A stretch of DNA of 64,000 nt, taken from positions 186,001 through 250,000 of the forward strand of contig CAWENQ010000004.1 in NCBI GenBank assembly GCA_963810485.1. The letters run 5' to 3'. Below, in pieces: positions 27,906 to 35,703 of this stretch; the first letter of the stretch is position 1, and the number at the start of each line of letters is the position of its first letter. Under the pieces are notes generated by a model. The model searched no databases, was not told where the DNA came from, and worked only from the letters and a program-made list of their open reading frames with translations. The translations under genes and the position numbers were made by a program. This DNA is from DATKFM01 sp963810485 (GTDB lineage Bacteria; Pseudomonadota; Alphaproteobacteria; Dongiales; Dongiaceae).

Positions 27906-29333
27906 TCACCGGCGTCCGCCGCCCCTGGAGCCACCAGATCTCGACGATCTCATGCTACTGCCGCCGCGGTTGCTCTGCATCCTGACGTTCGAGCCGCGGT
28001 CATAGCCGCCGAAGGCGCCCGAATTGGATCTCGATCGCGCTCGGTCGCTCGACCTGTCGCGATTCAAGTCGGTGCCCTGCAGGCTCCGGCTGCCCTGGTC
28101 GCGCGAGTTGTAGGTATCGCGGCTGGATTTATAGTTGCCGAGGGACGATTTGCTCTCGCCTCTGAGATTCGTGTCGCCGCTGAGTTTCGCCGGGGCGCGA
28201 AAGGCCGGGTTCGTGAGCTTCGGCGCCGTGCCGGTGGCCCAATTCTTCGCCGGCAGCGTGCCGGCCTTGTTGCGGCCCGGATTCTTGGCGCCCGCCGCCT
28301 GCTTCTGCCGGGCCTTGTTCGGATTCCATTTCAGCTTGTCCTTGCCGTTCGCCCACTGCTTGTCCGCGTTGAAGCGGTCGCCGGTGCGGTGATCGACTCT
28401 GTTGCCGCTGCCGATGTCGACATTGCCGCCGCGGCAGCAATCGGCGCCGACATTGATGTCGATCTCGCTGTTGTTCCAGTCGAACCCGTAGCCGAATGCC
28501 CCGCCGAGAACGGCGCCAGCAAAAAACACCGCGCCCGGCGACCAGTAAGGCTGGTGGGTCGCATAGGGCGGCGGCGGGTAGGCGATGGGATGCTCGGGGT
28601 GGGGGGCGATGGCGCCCGGCGGCAGGGCAATGGGATGCTCGGGCCGCGGGACGGAGCCATCCGGCAGTTCGGCGATGGGCGGCTCGGGACGGACTCCGTC
28701 AGGCGGACGGAAGATCGGATGGTCGGGCGGATAGTCCGGGATGTAGATGTAATCGGGATCGGACGAATCGATATACCAATAGTCGTTCAGCCAATACACC
28801 ACCTGAAATTCATTGGCTTGCAGGTAGCCGCTGCCGGCGGCCTCGGCGCGGAGTTGCTGGATCATGTCCATGACGTCGTCCAGCTGGTCGATGACGGCAT
28901 TGCCCAGGGCCTGGGTCCAGGCGAGGTCGGCGTTCAACTTCTCGATGAGTTCCGGATAGTTGATCAGCGCCAGGATCGAGGGATCCCACTCGGCATTGGG
29001 CTCGAGCTTCTGATCCTTCTTGCGCGCCTGCAGGAAGCGCTGCGCCTCAACGATCTGCAGCGGGTTGGTCGAGGCCGGGAGGACGATGGCCAGGAGATCG
29101 TCGGCATAGAATGCCACCGGCGCCACCACCCGGCGCAGTTCATCGGGCCCGAGAAGATCGCCCGGCAGCGTCGCCGCGGCCTCCTGGGCCTGCGTGTCGT
29201 CCTGCGCCAGGGCAGGCACCGCCGACCAAATGAACATGCCGGCAACCGCGCTGAAACCACAGCGGACAAGGCAGCCCAGCACTTGCCCAAGCTGCGTTCT
29301 AGGTTGGCGTTCCAGGTTCCACATCGCCGGCAA
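27906..29333 (-). CDS. DUF3300 domain exported protein with Ser/Arg/Gly-rich tail
   Basis: A 475-residue secreted or envelope protein. Residues up to about 43 form a long signal region ending PALAQDD. The DUF3300 domain covers about 60-200: LRRVVAPVAFYADDLLAIVL, STNPLQIVEAQRFL, WTQALGNAVIDQLDDVMDMI. A proline-rich linker with near-repeats RPEHPIALPPGA and HPEHPIAYPPPP follows, then a glycine-rich hydrophobic patch (GAVFFAGAVLGGAFGYG), a tail with many Asn/Ser/Arg, and a final GGSRGGGRR. Low-complexity tails of this kind are common in the family, whose function is unknown. The start may be a little further in, since 29 residues precede the hydrophobic core. Confidence 0.85.
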   Translation of the reverse strand: MPAMWNLERQPRTQLGQVLGCLVRCGFSAVAGMFIWSAVPALAQDDTQAQEAAATLPGDLLGPDELRRVVAPVAFYADDLLAIVLPASTNPLQIVEAQRFLQARKKDQKLEPNAEWDPSILALINYPELIEKLNADLAWTQALGNAVIDQLDDVMDMIQQLRAEAAGSGYLQANEFQVVYWLNDYWYIDSSDPDYIYIPDYPPDHPIFRPPDGVRPEPPIAELPDGSVPRPEHPIALPPGAIAPHPEHPIAYPPPPYATHQPYWSPGAVFFAGAVLGGAFGYGFDWNNSEIDINVGADCCRGGNVDIGSGNRVDHRTGDRFNADKQWANGKDKLKWNPNKARQKQAAGAKNPGRNKAGTLPAKNWATGTAPKLTNPAFRAPAKLSGDTNLRGESKSSLGNYKSSRDTYNSRDQGSRSLQGTDLNRDRSSDRARSRSNSGAFGGYDRGSNVRMQSNRGGSSMRSSRSGGSRGGGRR

Positions 29334-29411
29334 ACGTTATGCCAGAACAGCCACGAGTTCTACTGCTGTGCTGGATCTTCGGTAACGCTCAAGTGCAGCG
29401 CAAACTGCGGC

Positions 29412-30182
29412 TCAGCCCCAGGCGTACGACGCCATGCTCAGGCTGCCATGGGCGAAGCTGCGATGAAGCGCCCGGCCGGGGCGGCCGTCGCCCGCGCCCA
29501 TGGCCACGAACAGCGGCAGGAAATGCTCGTCGCGGGGATGGGCCATCTTGGCGTCAGGCCGGGTCGCGCGGTACTCGACCAGCGCCTCTTCGTCGCCGGC
29601 GAGGATGCGGTCGTTGAGCCATTCGTCGAAGGCCAGCGCCCAGGGCGCCGCGTTCTCGCTGTCGACGGCGAACTGCCGCAGGTTATGCACGGCGCCGCCG
29701 CTGGCCAGGATCAGGCTGCGCCCCTCCTGCCGCAGGTTGCGCAGCGCCTGGCCGATCCGCCGGTGATGGGCGGGATCCAGATGCGCCTGGATCGAGAGCT
29801 GCGTCACCGGGATATCGGCGTCGGGATAGATCAGCGTCAGCGGATTCCACGCGCCGTGATCCAGCCCGCGGCCGGGATCGACCGCCGCCTGGAAGCCGGC
29901 CGCCTGCAGCTCCTTCTCCACCCGCGCCGCCAGTTCGGGCGCGCCCGGCGCGGGATAGCGCAGGCGGTAGAGGGCCTCGGGGAAGCCGTAGAAATCATGG
30001 ATGGTCTTGGGTTGCGCCACGCCGCTGACTGCCGGCTGCTCCGTCTCCCAATGGGCGGACACGCAGAGGATCGACTCCGGCCGCCCCAGCATGTCGCCGA
30101 GCCCGGCCATGTACTGCCGTGCCGGAATATCCTCGAACACCAGCGTCGGCGCGCCGTGGGAAACGAAAACTGCGGGAAACAT
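29412..30182 (-). CDS. LigB-family extradiol dioxygenase (YgiD / DODA type)
   Basis: A 256-residue class III extradiol ring-cleavage dioxygenase, of the group including E. coli YgiD (4,5-DOPA dioxygenase). Zinc/iron ligands are visible in VFVSHGAPTLVFEDI (His9 region), CVSAHWETEQP, GRGLDHGAWNPLTLIYPD and the C-terminal HPRDEHFLPLFVAMGAG. The true substrate is not known. It lies 78 bp upstream of the DUF3300 gene on the same strand and has only weak ribosome-site similarity (AGGAGTGGCTG) before its ATG. Confidence 0.9.
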   Translation of the reverse strand: MFPAVFVSHGAPTLVFEDIPARQYMAGLGDMLGRPESILCVSAHWETEQPAVSGVAQPKTIHDFYGFPEALYRLRYPAPGAPELAARVEKELQAAGFQAAVDPGRGLDHGAWNPLTLIYPDADIPVTQLSIQAHLDPAHHRRIGQALRNLRQEGRSLILASGGAVHNLRQFAVDSENAAPWALAFDEWLNDRILAGDEEALVEYRATRPDAKMAHPRDEHFLPLFVAMGAGDGRPGRALHRSFAHGSLSMASYAWG

Positions 30183-30232
30183 CAGCCACTCCTAACTATC
30201 GAACCAACCACAGATGTCGTTTGTGACCGCGC

Positions 30233-30262
30233 CTGTAAAGAAGGCACGGCAGCGTAACCGCC
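30233..30262 (+). repeat. Direct repeat copy 1
   Basis: CTGTAAAGAAGGCACG, four variable bases, then CGTAACCGCC. The same 26 of 30 bases recur 246 bp downstream at 30479-30508 in the same orientation. The enclosed 216 bp hold no recognisable gene. Confidence 0.7.
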
Positions 30263-30478
30263 TTCGATCAGCTACGGCTATCGATTGCGGAACGCGCCTG
30301 TTCGACCGGAATGTCCTGCCGTCGCCGCCCAACGGCAGCTTCACAACGGAAATGCGCCACTGCTCCATGCTATCCGTGTTAGTGTCAGGGTCCAGCAGTG
30401 CCCAGGGAAGATGCCGAATGGATTGGCCGCAACTCCAGGTCATCAAGTCAGCCTTAGAGATGTTCCGGGAAACGCGCG

Positions 30479-30508
30479 CTGTAAAGAAGGCACGCCCACG
30501 TAACCGCC
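30479..30508 (+). repeat. Direct repeat copy 2
   Basis: Second copy of CTGTAAAGAAGGCACG-N4-CGTAACCGCC, directly beside the rpsD terminator. With copy 1 it brackets a gene-free segment; no transposase or integrase is present. Confidence 0.7.
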
Positions 30509-30509
30509 A

Positions 30510-30542
30510 AAGCAAAACGGGCCGGCATCGCTGCCGGCCCGT
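30510..30542 (-). terminator. Rho-independent terminator after rpsD
   Basis: Read on the minus strand, ACGGGCCGGCA (complement of 30532-30542) and TGCCGGCCCGT (complement of 30517-30527) form an 11-bp stem with a four-base loop, followed by TTTTGCTTT. It lies 22 bp after the rpsD stop. Confidence 0.9.
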
Positions 30543-30564
30543 CCGTAACTCGCTTACCCGCCGC

Positions 30565-31179
30565 TCAGTGCGAATAATATTCGATGACGCGGTTCGGCTC
30601 CATCTGGACCGGGTAGGGCACGTCGGCCAGCTTCGGCGAGCGCAGGAAGGTCGCCTTCAGCAGCTTGTGGTCGACATTGATGTAGTCGGGCACGTCGCGC
30701 TCGGACGACTGGATCGCTTCCAGGATCAGCGCCATCTCCCGCGACTTCTCCTTCACTTCGATCACGTCGTTGTCCTTGATGCTGTAGGAGCCGATGTTGA
30801 CCCGGCGGCCATTGACCTTGACGTGGCCGTGATTGACCAGCTGGCGCGAGGCGAACACCGTCGGCGCGAACTTGGCGCGGTAGACCACCGTGTCCAGGCG
30901 GCGCTCCAGCAGCGCGACCAGGTTCTCGCCGGAGTCGCCGCGGCGGCGCATGGCTTCGTCATAGATGCGGCGGAACTGGCGTTCGCCGATGTTGCCGTAA
31001 TAGCCCTTCAGCCGCTGCTTGGCGGTGAGCTGCAGGCCGTATTCCGACGGTTTCTTGCGGCGCTGGCCATGCTGGCCGGGGCCGTATTCGCGCTTGTTGA
31101 TCGGGCTTTTCGGGCGACCCCAGAGGTTAACCCCGAGGCGGCGGTCGATCTTGTATTTCAATTCCTGCCGTTTCGACAT
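30565..31179 (-). CDS. rpsD: 30S ribosomal protein S4
   Basis: A 204-residue primary 16S rRNA-binding protein of the small subunit. MSKRQELKYKIDRRLGVNLW and the S4 RNA-binding domain (ERRLDTVVYRAKFAPTVFAS, ASRQLVNHGHVKVNGRRVNI) are unmistakable, ending EPNRVIEYYSH. The ATG at 31179 has AAGGAG upstream; the longer open frame is not coding. In alphaproteobacteria rpsD often stands alone away from the main ribosomal operons, frequently near the purL/bolA/grxD group as here. Followed by a strong terminator. Confidence 0.98.
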   Translation of the reverse strand: MSKRQELKYKIDRRLGVNLWGRPKSPINKREYGPGQHGQRRKKPSEYGLQLTAKQRLKGYYGNIGERQFRRIYDEAMRRRGDSGENLVALLERRLDTVVYRAKFAPTVFASRQLVNHGHVKVNGRRVNIGSYSIKDNDVIEVKEKSREMALILEAIQSSERDVPDYINVDHKLLKATFLRSPKLADVPYPVQMEPNRVIEYYSH

Positions 31180-31447
31180 GGAATCTCCTTTCTTTATCAA
31201 TATGTTGTCCCGATAGTTCCAGCAACCTCCGGAGAGGCTCGGACGGGGTTGCGGCCATACACCGCCACCCGCTTTTTCGGGAATAGGGCCGGGGTTTCTA
31301 GCCGCCGCCCCGCGCCCTGTCAAATCGCCGTGCCGGCCCGTGATCAAGGGCTTTTCCAGCGCGAACGGCTACGCCGGCAGCCGCCGATGCGTCATACTCC
31401 GGTGCTATCCCTGCAATCGGGGGATGCAGCTTCAGGGGAGGAACGAC

Positions 31448-32050
31448 ATGGCCCGCAAAGCAAAGCGTTCAACCAGATCAGCCAAGCGCGCGCCGGCGCG
31501 CAAGCCCGCGAAGAAGAAGGCGGCCGCCCGCAAGCCGGCGGCGAAGAAGAAAGCTGCTGCCCGCAAGCCCGCCGCGCGGAAACCGGCGCCGCCCTACGGC
31601 TATCGCAGCGTGACGCCTCATATCGTGCTGCGCGGCGCGGCGCAGGCCCTCGATTTCTACAAGGCCGCGCTCGGCGCCATCGAGCGCATGCGCATGGCGA
31701 CACCCGACGGCGCGCGGCTCATGCATGCGGAGATGCAGATCGGCGATTCCGTCATCATGATGTCCGACGAATTCCCGGAGATGAACACCGGCGCCCGGGC
31801 GCCCAATGTGCTGGGCGCGACCACGGGTTCGATCCATCTCTATTCCGAGGATATCGAAGAGCTGTTCAGCCGCGCCGTCGCCGCCGGCATGACCGTGCTG
31901 ATGCCGCTGCAGGACATGTTCTGGGGCGATCGCTATGGCAGGCTGCGGGATCCCTTCGGCCATCAATGGAGCATCGCCAAGCAGGTGCGCAAGATGACGC
32001 CGGAAGAAATCGCCGAAGCGGCGGCGGCCGCGTTCGCCGCCCACAAGTAA
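31448..32050 (+). CDS. VOC (glyoxalase-fold) protein with histone-H1-like N-terminal tail
   Basis: A 200-residue protein in two parts. Residues 1 to about 50 are almost only Lys, Arg, Ala and Pro (AKRSTRSAKRAPARKPAKKK, then AAARKPAAKKKAAARKPA), resembling bacterial H1-like DNA-binding tails. Residues 52-180 form a PhnB-type VOC domain: YRSVTPHIVLRGAAQALDFY, LMHAEMQIGDSVIMMSDEFP, and DMFWGDRYGRLRDPFGHQWS with a metal-binding His and Glu pattern. The ribosome site GGGGAGG supports the ATG at 31448, which includes the tail. Divergent from rpsD, convergent with trmJ. The function of the combination is unknown. Confidence 0.88.
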   Translation: MARKAKRSTRSAKRAPARKPAKKKAAARKPAAKKKAAARKPAARKPAPPYGYRSVTPHIVLRGAAQALDFYKAALGAIERMRMATPDGARLMHAEMQIGDSVIMMSDEFPEMNTGARAPNVLGATTGSIHLYSEDIEELFSRAVAAGMTVLMPLQDMFWGDRYGRLRDPFGHQWSIAKQVRKMTPEEIAEAAAAAFAAHK

Positions 32051-32052
32051 CG

Positions 32053-32883
32053 CTACGATCCGGCGGGGCGCCGCTTCGGCCGGCGCACCCGCTGGTGGGC
32101 CAGCTCCTTGACGATGCCGTGCAGCGTGCGGATCTCCTGCTCCGTGAGATCGGCGCGCTGAAAGATGTTCCTGATATTGCGCACCATGCTCGGCCGCTTC
32201 TCCGCATTGCGCAGGAATCCGCAATCCACGAGTTCCTGCTCTAGATGGGCGAAGAAGTTGAGCAGCTCCGCCTTCGAGGCCAGGCCGGTCTGATTGGTGA
32301 CGAGCTGCCGCGCCGGCACGCCACTGCCGGCCTGGAACCACTCATAGCCGATCAGCAGCACCGCCTGCGCCAGGTTGAGCGACGAGAAGGCCGGATTGAG
32401 CGGCACCTGCAGCACTGTGTCGGCCAGCGGGATGTCGTCGTTATGCAGGCCCGTGCGCTCAGGCCCGAACAGCACGCCGGTCTTCTCGCCACGTCCCAGC
32501 GCCGCCCGCATCTCCGTCGCCGCTTGGCGCGGCGTCACCACCGGCTTGATCTGGCCGCGATGGCGCGCCGTGGTGGCGTAGACGCGGCTGAGATCGGCGA
32601 CCGCCTCGGCCGTGCTGTCGAACAGGCGCACATTCTCAATCACCGCGTCGGCGCCCGAAGCCGCCGCCACCGCCTTGCGGTTCGGCCAGCCGTCCCGCGG
32701 GCGCACCAGCCGCAAATCCACCAGGCCGCAGTTCAGCATGGCCCGCGCCGCCGTGCCGATATTCTCGCCGAGCTGCGGCTCCACCAGGATGATGGCCGGC
32801 CCAGCGCCGGGCTTGGCGCGGCCGTCCTTCATATGGCCGGGATAGACCCGATCGGATTTCTTGCTGCGGTCGGTGCCGGACAT
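32053..32883 (-). CDS. trmJ: tRNA (cytidine/uridine-2'-O-)-methyltransferase TrmJ-like
   Basis: A 276-residue SPOUT (SpoU-class) RNA methyltransferase that modifies the anticodon-loop ribose at position 32. SPOUT motifs are PAIILVEPQLGENIGTAARA (motif 1), GVLFGPERTGLHNDDI (motif 2) and VPLNPAFSSLNLAQAVLLIG (motif 3, the knot with AdoMet site). The C-terminal helical part (FLRNAEKRPSMVRNIRNIFQ) is typical for TrmJ rather than for TrmH. Three bases separate it from the cimA stop, so it is translated from the same transcript. The first ATG at 32883 gives a basic 28-residue N-terminal extension. Confidence 0.92.
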   Translation of the reverse strand: MSGTDRSKKSDRVYPGHMKDGRAKPGAGPAIILVEPQLGENIGTAARAMLNCGLVDLRLVRPRDGWPNRKAVAAASGADAVIENVRLFDSTAEAVADLSRVYATTARHRGQIKPVVTPRQAATEMRAALGRGEKTGVLFGPERTGLHNDDIPLADTVLQVPLNPAFSSLNLAQAVLLIGYEWFQAGSGVPARQLVTNQTGLASKAELLNFFAHLEQELVDCGFLRNAEKRPSMVRNIRNIFQRADLTEQEIRTLHGIVKELAHQRVRRPKRRPAGS

Positions 32884-32886
32884 GGC

Positions 32887-34500
32887 TCAGCCGGCGGCCG
32901 GCGCCTTGGCCGCCGCGGCGCCGGCGCGAAACAGCTTCCAGGTAATGGCGTCGTTCAGCGCGTTGAAGGAGGCGTCGATGATGTTCGGCGACACGCCCAC
33001 GGTGCTCCAGCGCTCACCGGTTTCATCGGCGCTTTCGATCATCACGCGGGTGACCGCGCCGGTGCCGGCGTTGGGCGTGAGGATCCGCACCTTGTAGTCC
33101 ACCAGCCGCATGTCCTGCAGATCCGGGTAGAGCGGCAGCAGGCCCTTGCGCAGCGCGCCGTCGAGCGCATTCACCGGGCCGTTGCCGGTGGCCACGGTCA
33201 TCAGCCGCGCGCCGGCGACTTCCATGGTGATCGTCGCCTCCGATTCCGTGACCAGCTCGCCGCGGGCGTTCCAGCGCCGGTCGTCCATGACACGAAAGCG
33301 CATGACGCGAAAGTAATCGGGCACGGTTCCCAGCGCGCGCCGCGCCAGGAGCTCGAAGCTCGCTTCCGCGCCGTCATAGGCGTAGCCGTCATATTCCCGG
33401 GACTTCACCGTCTCCACCAGCGTCGAGACTTTCGGATCGTCGATCGCCACCTCGAGCCCGATGTCGCGGAAGCGCGCCAGGATATTGGCGCGACCAGATT
33501 GATCGGAGACGACGATATGCCGGCGGTTGCCGACCAGCGCCGGCTCGATGTGCTCGTAGGTGCGCGGGTCCTTCTCGACGGCCGACACATGCAGGCCGCC
33601 TTTGTGGGCGAAAGCGGACTCGCCGACATAGGCGGCGTTGCGCAGCGGCGCGCGGTTCAGCCGCTCGTCCAGAAGCCGCGACACATGGGTGAGCTGCTTC
33701 AAGCCGGCCTCGCTGACGGCGACCTTGAAATCCGTCTTCAGCATGAGCGAGGGAATCAGCGACACCAGGTTGGCATTGCCGCAGCGCTCGCCCAGGCCGT
33801 TCAGTGTGCCCTGGATCTGCCGCGCGCCGGCGCGAGCCGCCGCCAGGCTGTTGGCCACGGCGCTCTCGGTGTCGTTATGGCAGTGGATGCCCACATGACT
33901 GCCGGGGATCGCGGCGCAGACTTCGCCGACGATGCGCTCGATCTCATGGGGCAGCGTGCCGCCATTGGTGTCGCAGAGCACGACCCAGCGCGCCCCGCTG
34001 TCATAGGCCGCCTTGGCGCATTGCATGGCGTAATCGCGATTGGCCTTGTAGCCGTCGAAGAAATGCTCGGCATCGAACATCACCTCGCGTTTCCTGGTCT
34101 TGGCCAGCGCGACGCTCTCGGCGATCATGTCCACATTCTCGCTGTGGCTGATGCCGAGCGCGACATCCACATGGAAATCCCAGCTCTTGCCGACCATGCA
34201 GACCGCATCTGCCTTGGCACCCAGCAACGAGGCGAGGCCGGGATCGTTGGCGGCGCTGCGGCCGGGCCGGCGGGTCATGCCGAAGGCGGTGAAGACGGCC
34301 TTCTTCAGAGACGGCGGCGCGGCGAAGAAGGCGTCGTCGGTCGGGTTCGCGCCCGGCCAGCCGCCCTCCACATAGTCGATACCAAGCCCGTCCAGCGCCA
34401 CGGCGATGGCCTGCTTGTCCAGCACGCTGAAATCGACGCCCTGGGTCTGGGCGCCGTCGCGCAGCGTGCTGTCGAACAGATAGAGGCGTTTATCGTCCAT
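32887..34500 (-). CDS. cimA: (R)-citramalate synthase
   Basis: A 537-residue DRE-TIM aldolase of the isopropylmalate-synthase family, making citramalate from pyruvate and acetyl-CoA for threonine-independent isoleucine synthesis. YLFDSTLRDGAQTQGVDFSV carries the catalytic Arg-Asp, GIDYVEGGWPGANPTD is diagnostic for CimA over LeuA, GIHCHNDTESAVANSLAAAR holds the metal-binding His pair, and a C-terminal regulatory (LeuA dimer-type) domain follows from about residue 375. Length matches the CimA/DUF-type 520-540 group. First gene of a cimA-trmJ unit, divergent from a LysE exporter. Confidence 0.93.
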   Translation of the reverse strand: MDDKRLYLFDSTLRDGAQTQGVDFSVLDKQAIAVALDGLGIDYVEGGWPGANPTDDAFFAAPPSLKKAVFTAFGMTRRPGRSAANDPGLASLLGAKADAVCMVGKSWDFHVDVALGISHSENVDMIAESVALAKTRKREVMFDAEHFFDGYKANRDYAMQCAKAAYDSGARWVVLCDTNGGTLPHEIERIVGEVCAAIPGSHVGIHCHNDTESAVANSLAAARAGARQIQGTLNGLGERCGNANLVSLIPSLMLKTDFKVAVSEAGLKQLTHVSRLLDERLNRAPLRNAAYVGESAFAHKGGLHVSAVEKDPRTYEHIEPALVGNRRHIVVSDQSGRANILARFRDIGLEVAIDDPKVSTLVETVKSREYDGYAYDGAEASFELLARRALGTVPDYFRVMRFRVMDDRRWNARGELVTESEATITMEVAGARLMTVATGNGPVNALDGALRKGLLPLYPDLQDMRLVDYKVRILTPNAGTGAVTRVMIESADETGERWSTVGVSPNIIDASFNALNDAITWKLFRAGAAAAKAPAAG

Positions 34501-34639
34501 AGCGGCGATCGGTTAAGGTCCACATTTGCAGGCCGGGGCTGGCCTTTCTGCCCTGCCCCGGCCGTGGCGTCAATTCAGCCGCCCTGTGGCCCGCCGGCCG
34601 GTCTGGGCAGTCCGGGGCGAATCCCCTAAGGTCCCGGCC

Positions 34640-35290
34640 ATGCTGGATTTCATCCCCGATTGGAGCCGCCTGCTGCCGTTCCTGGTGGCGGGCCTGAGCC
34701 TGAACCTCACCCCCGGCGCCGACATGACCTATGTGCTGGCCCGCAGCGCCGGCCAGGGCCGCGGCGCCGGTGTGGTCTCGGCCTTCGGCATCTCGACGGG
34801 ATCGCTCGTACACAGCCTCCTGGCTGCCGTGGGCGTGTCGGCGCTGCTGGCGTCATCGGCGGCGCTGTTCTCGGCCATCCAGTACGGCGGCGCGGCCTTC
34901 CTGCTCTATCTCGCCTGGAAAGCCTGGCGGGGCGCCCGGCAGCCGCTGGCGCTGCAGGAGCGGCCAGCGGCCAGCCTTGGGCGGATTTTCCTGGAGGGCG
35001 CCTGGACCAACCTGCTGAACCCCAAGGTGGCACTGTTCATCCTGGCGTTCCTCCCGCAATTCGTCGACCCGGCGCGGGGACATGTGATCGGGCAGATGCT
35101 GTTTCTAGGCCTGCTGTTCAATATCGGCGGCACCACCGTTAATCTGGTGGTGGCGCTGGTGGTCGGCTGGATCAGCGACCATCTGCGGCAGTCCGCGAAA
35201 TTTGCCCTCTATGTCGGGCGCTTTTCCGCCCTGGTGATGCTGTGGCTGGCGGTGCAGACGCTGTTCCTGCGCCGCGCCGCGCCGGCCTGA
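34640..35290 (+). CDS. LysE family amino-acid exporter
   Basis: A 216-residue inner-membrane exporter with about six hydrophobic helices. The family signature near the N-terminus is LVAGLSLNLTPGADMTYVLA (about residues 12-31), followed by FGISTGSLVHSLLAAVGVSA and the GAWTNLLNPKVALFILAFLP segment. The start at 34640 fits the family; a long upstream in-frame extension does not. The RhtB/LysE family exports amino acids such as homoserine, threonine, lysine or arginine; the substrate here is unknown. The NUDIX gene begins five bases after its stop. Confidence 0.9.
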   Translation: MLDFIPDWSRLLPFLVAGLSLNLTPGADMTYVLARSAGQGRGAGVVSAFGISTGSLVHSLLAAVGVSALLASSAALFSAIQYGGAAFLLYLAWKAWRGARQPLALQERPAASLGRIFLEGAWTNLLNPKVALFILAFLPQFVDPARGHVIGQMLFLGLLFNIGGTTVNLVVALVVGWISDHLRQSAKFALYVGRFSALVMLWLAVQTLFLRRAAPA

Positions 35291-35295
35291 CCGCC

Positions 35296-35694
35296 ATGGC
35301 CGCGCCGCCGCGCTTTCCCGTTTCCGTGAAGGGCGTGCTGCTGATCGAAGGCGCCGTGGTGCTGTTGAAGAACGAGCGCGACGAGTGGGAGCTGCCCGGC
35401 GGCCGCCTGGAAGCGAGCGAAGACCCGGCGGTTTGCGTGGCGCGGGAAATCCAGGAGGAACTCGGGCTCGAGGTCCAGGTAGCCGGCATCATCGATTGCT
35501 GGAACTACGAGGTGCTGCCCGGCCAGGAGGTGGTGATCGTCACCTATGGCTGCCGCCTCGACGGCCATGACGAGATCGAGATCAGCGCCGAACACAAGGA
35601 AGTCGGCCTGTTCTCGCCGGAAGCTCTGGCCGAGCTGCCGATGCCCGAAGGCTACCGGCGCTCGGTCAAAGCTTGGCTCGCGCAGCTTCGTTGA
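35296..35694 (+). CDS. NUDIX hydrolase
   Basis: A 132-residue single-domain NUDIX pyrophosphohydrolase. The NUDIX box (G-x5-E-x7-REUxEExGU) is complete: GGRLEASEDPAVCVAREIQE followed by ELGL, at about residues 36-58. The overall pattern (SVKGVLLIEGAVVLLKNERD, then EWELPGG) resembles ADP-ribose or nucleoside-diphosphate derivative hydrolases. The ATG at 35296 lies five bases after the LysE stop, so the two are co-transcribed. It converges on cysS. Confidence 0.92.
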   Translation: MAAPPRFPVSVKGVLLIEGAVVLLKNERDEWELPGGRLEASEDPAVCVAREIQEELGLEVQVAGIIDCWNYEVLPGQEVVIVTYGCRLDGHDEIEISAEHKEVGLFSPEALAELPMPEGYRRSVKAWLAQLR

Positions 35695-35703
35695 TCGGCG
35701 GGA

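Noticed and set aside
30192..30515. A 107-codon minus-strand frame between the LigB-type gene and rpsD.
   Set aside because: It is built around the direct repeats and the rpsD terminator, has no ribosome site and no family features.
32245..34629. A 794-codon plus-strand frame.
   Set aside because: Antisense shadow of trmJ and cimA, both of which have complete motifs on the minus strand.
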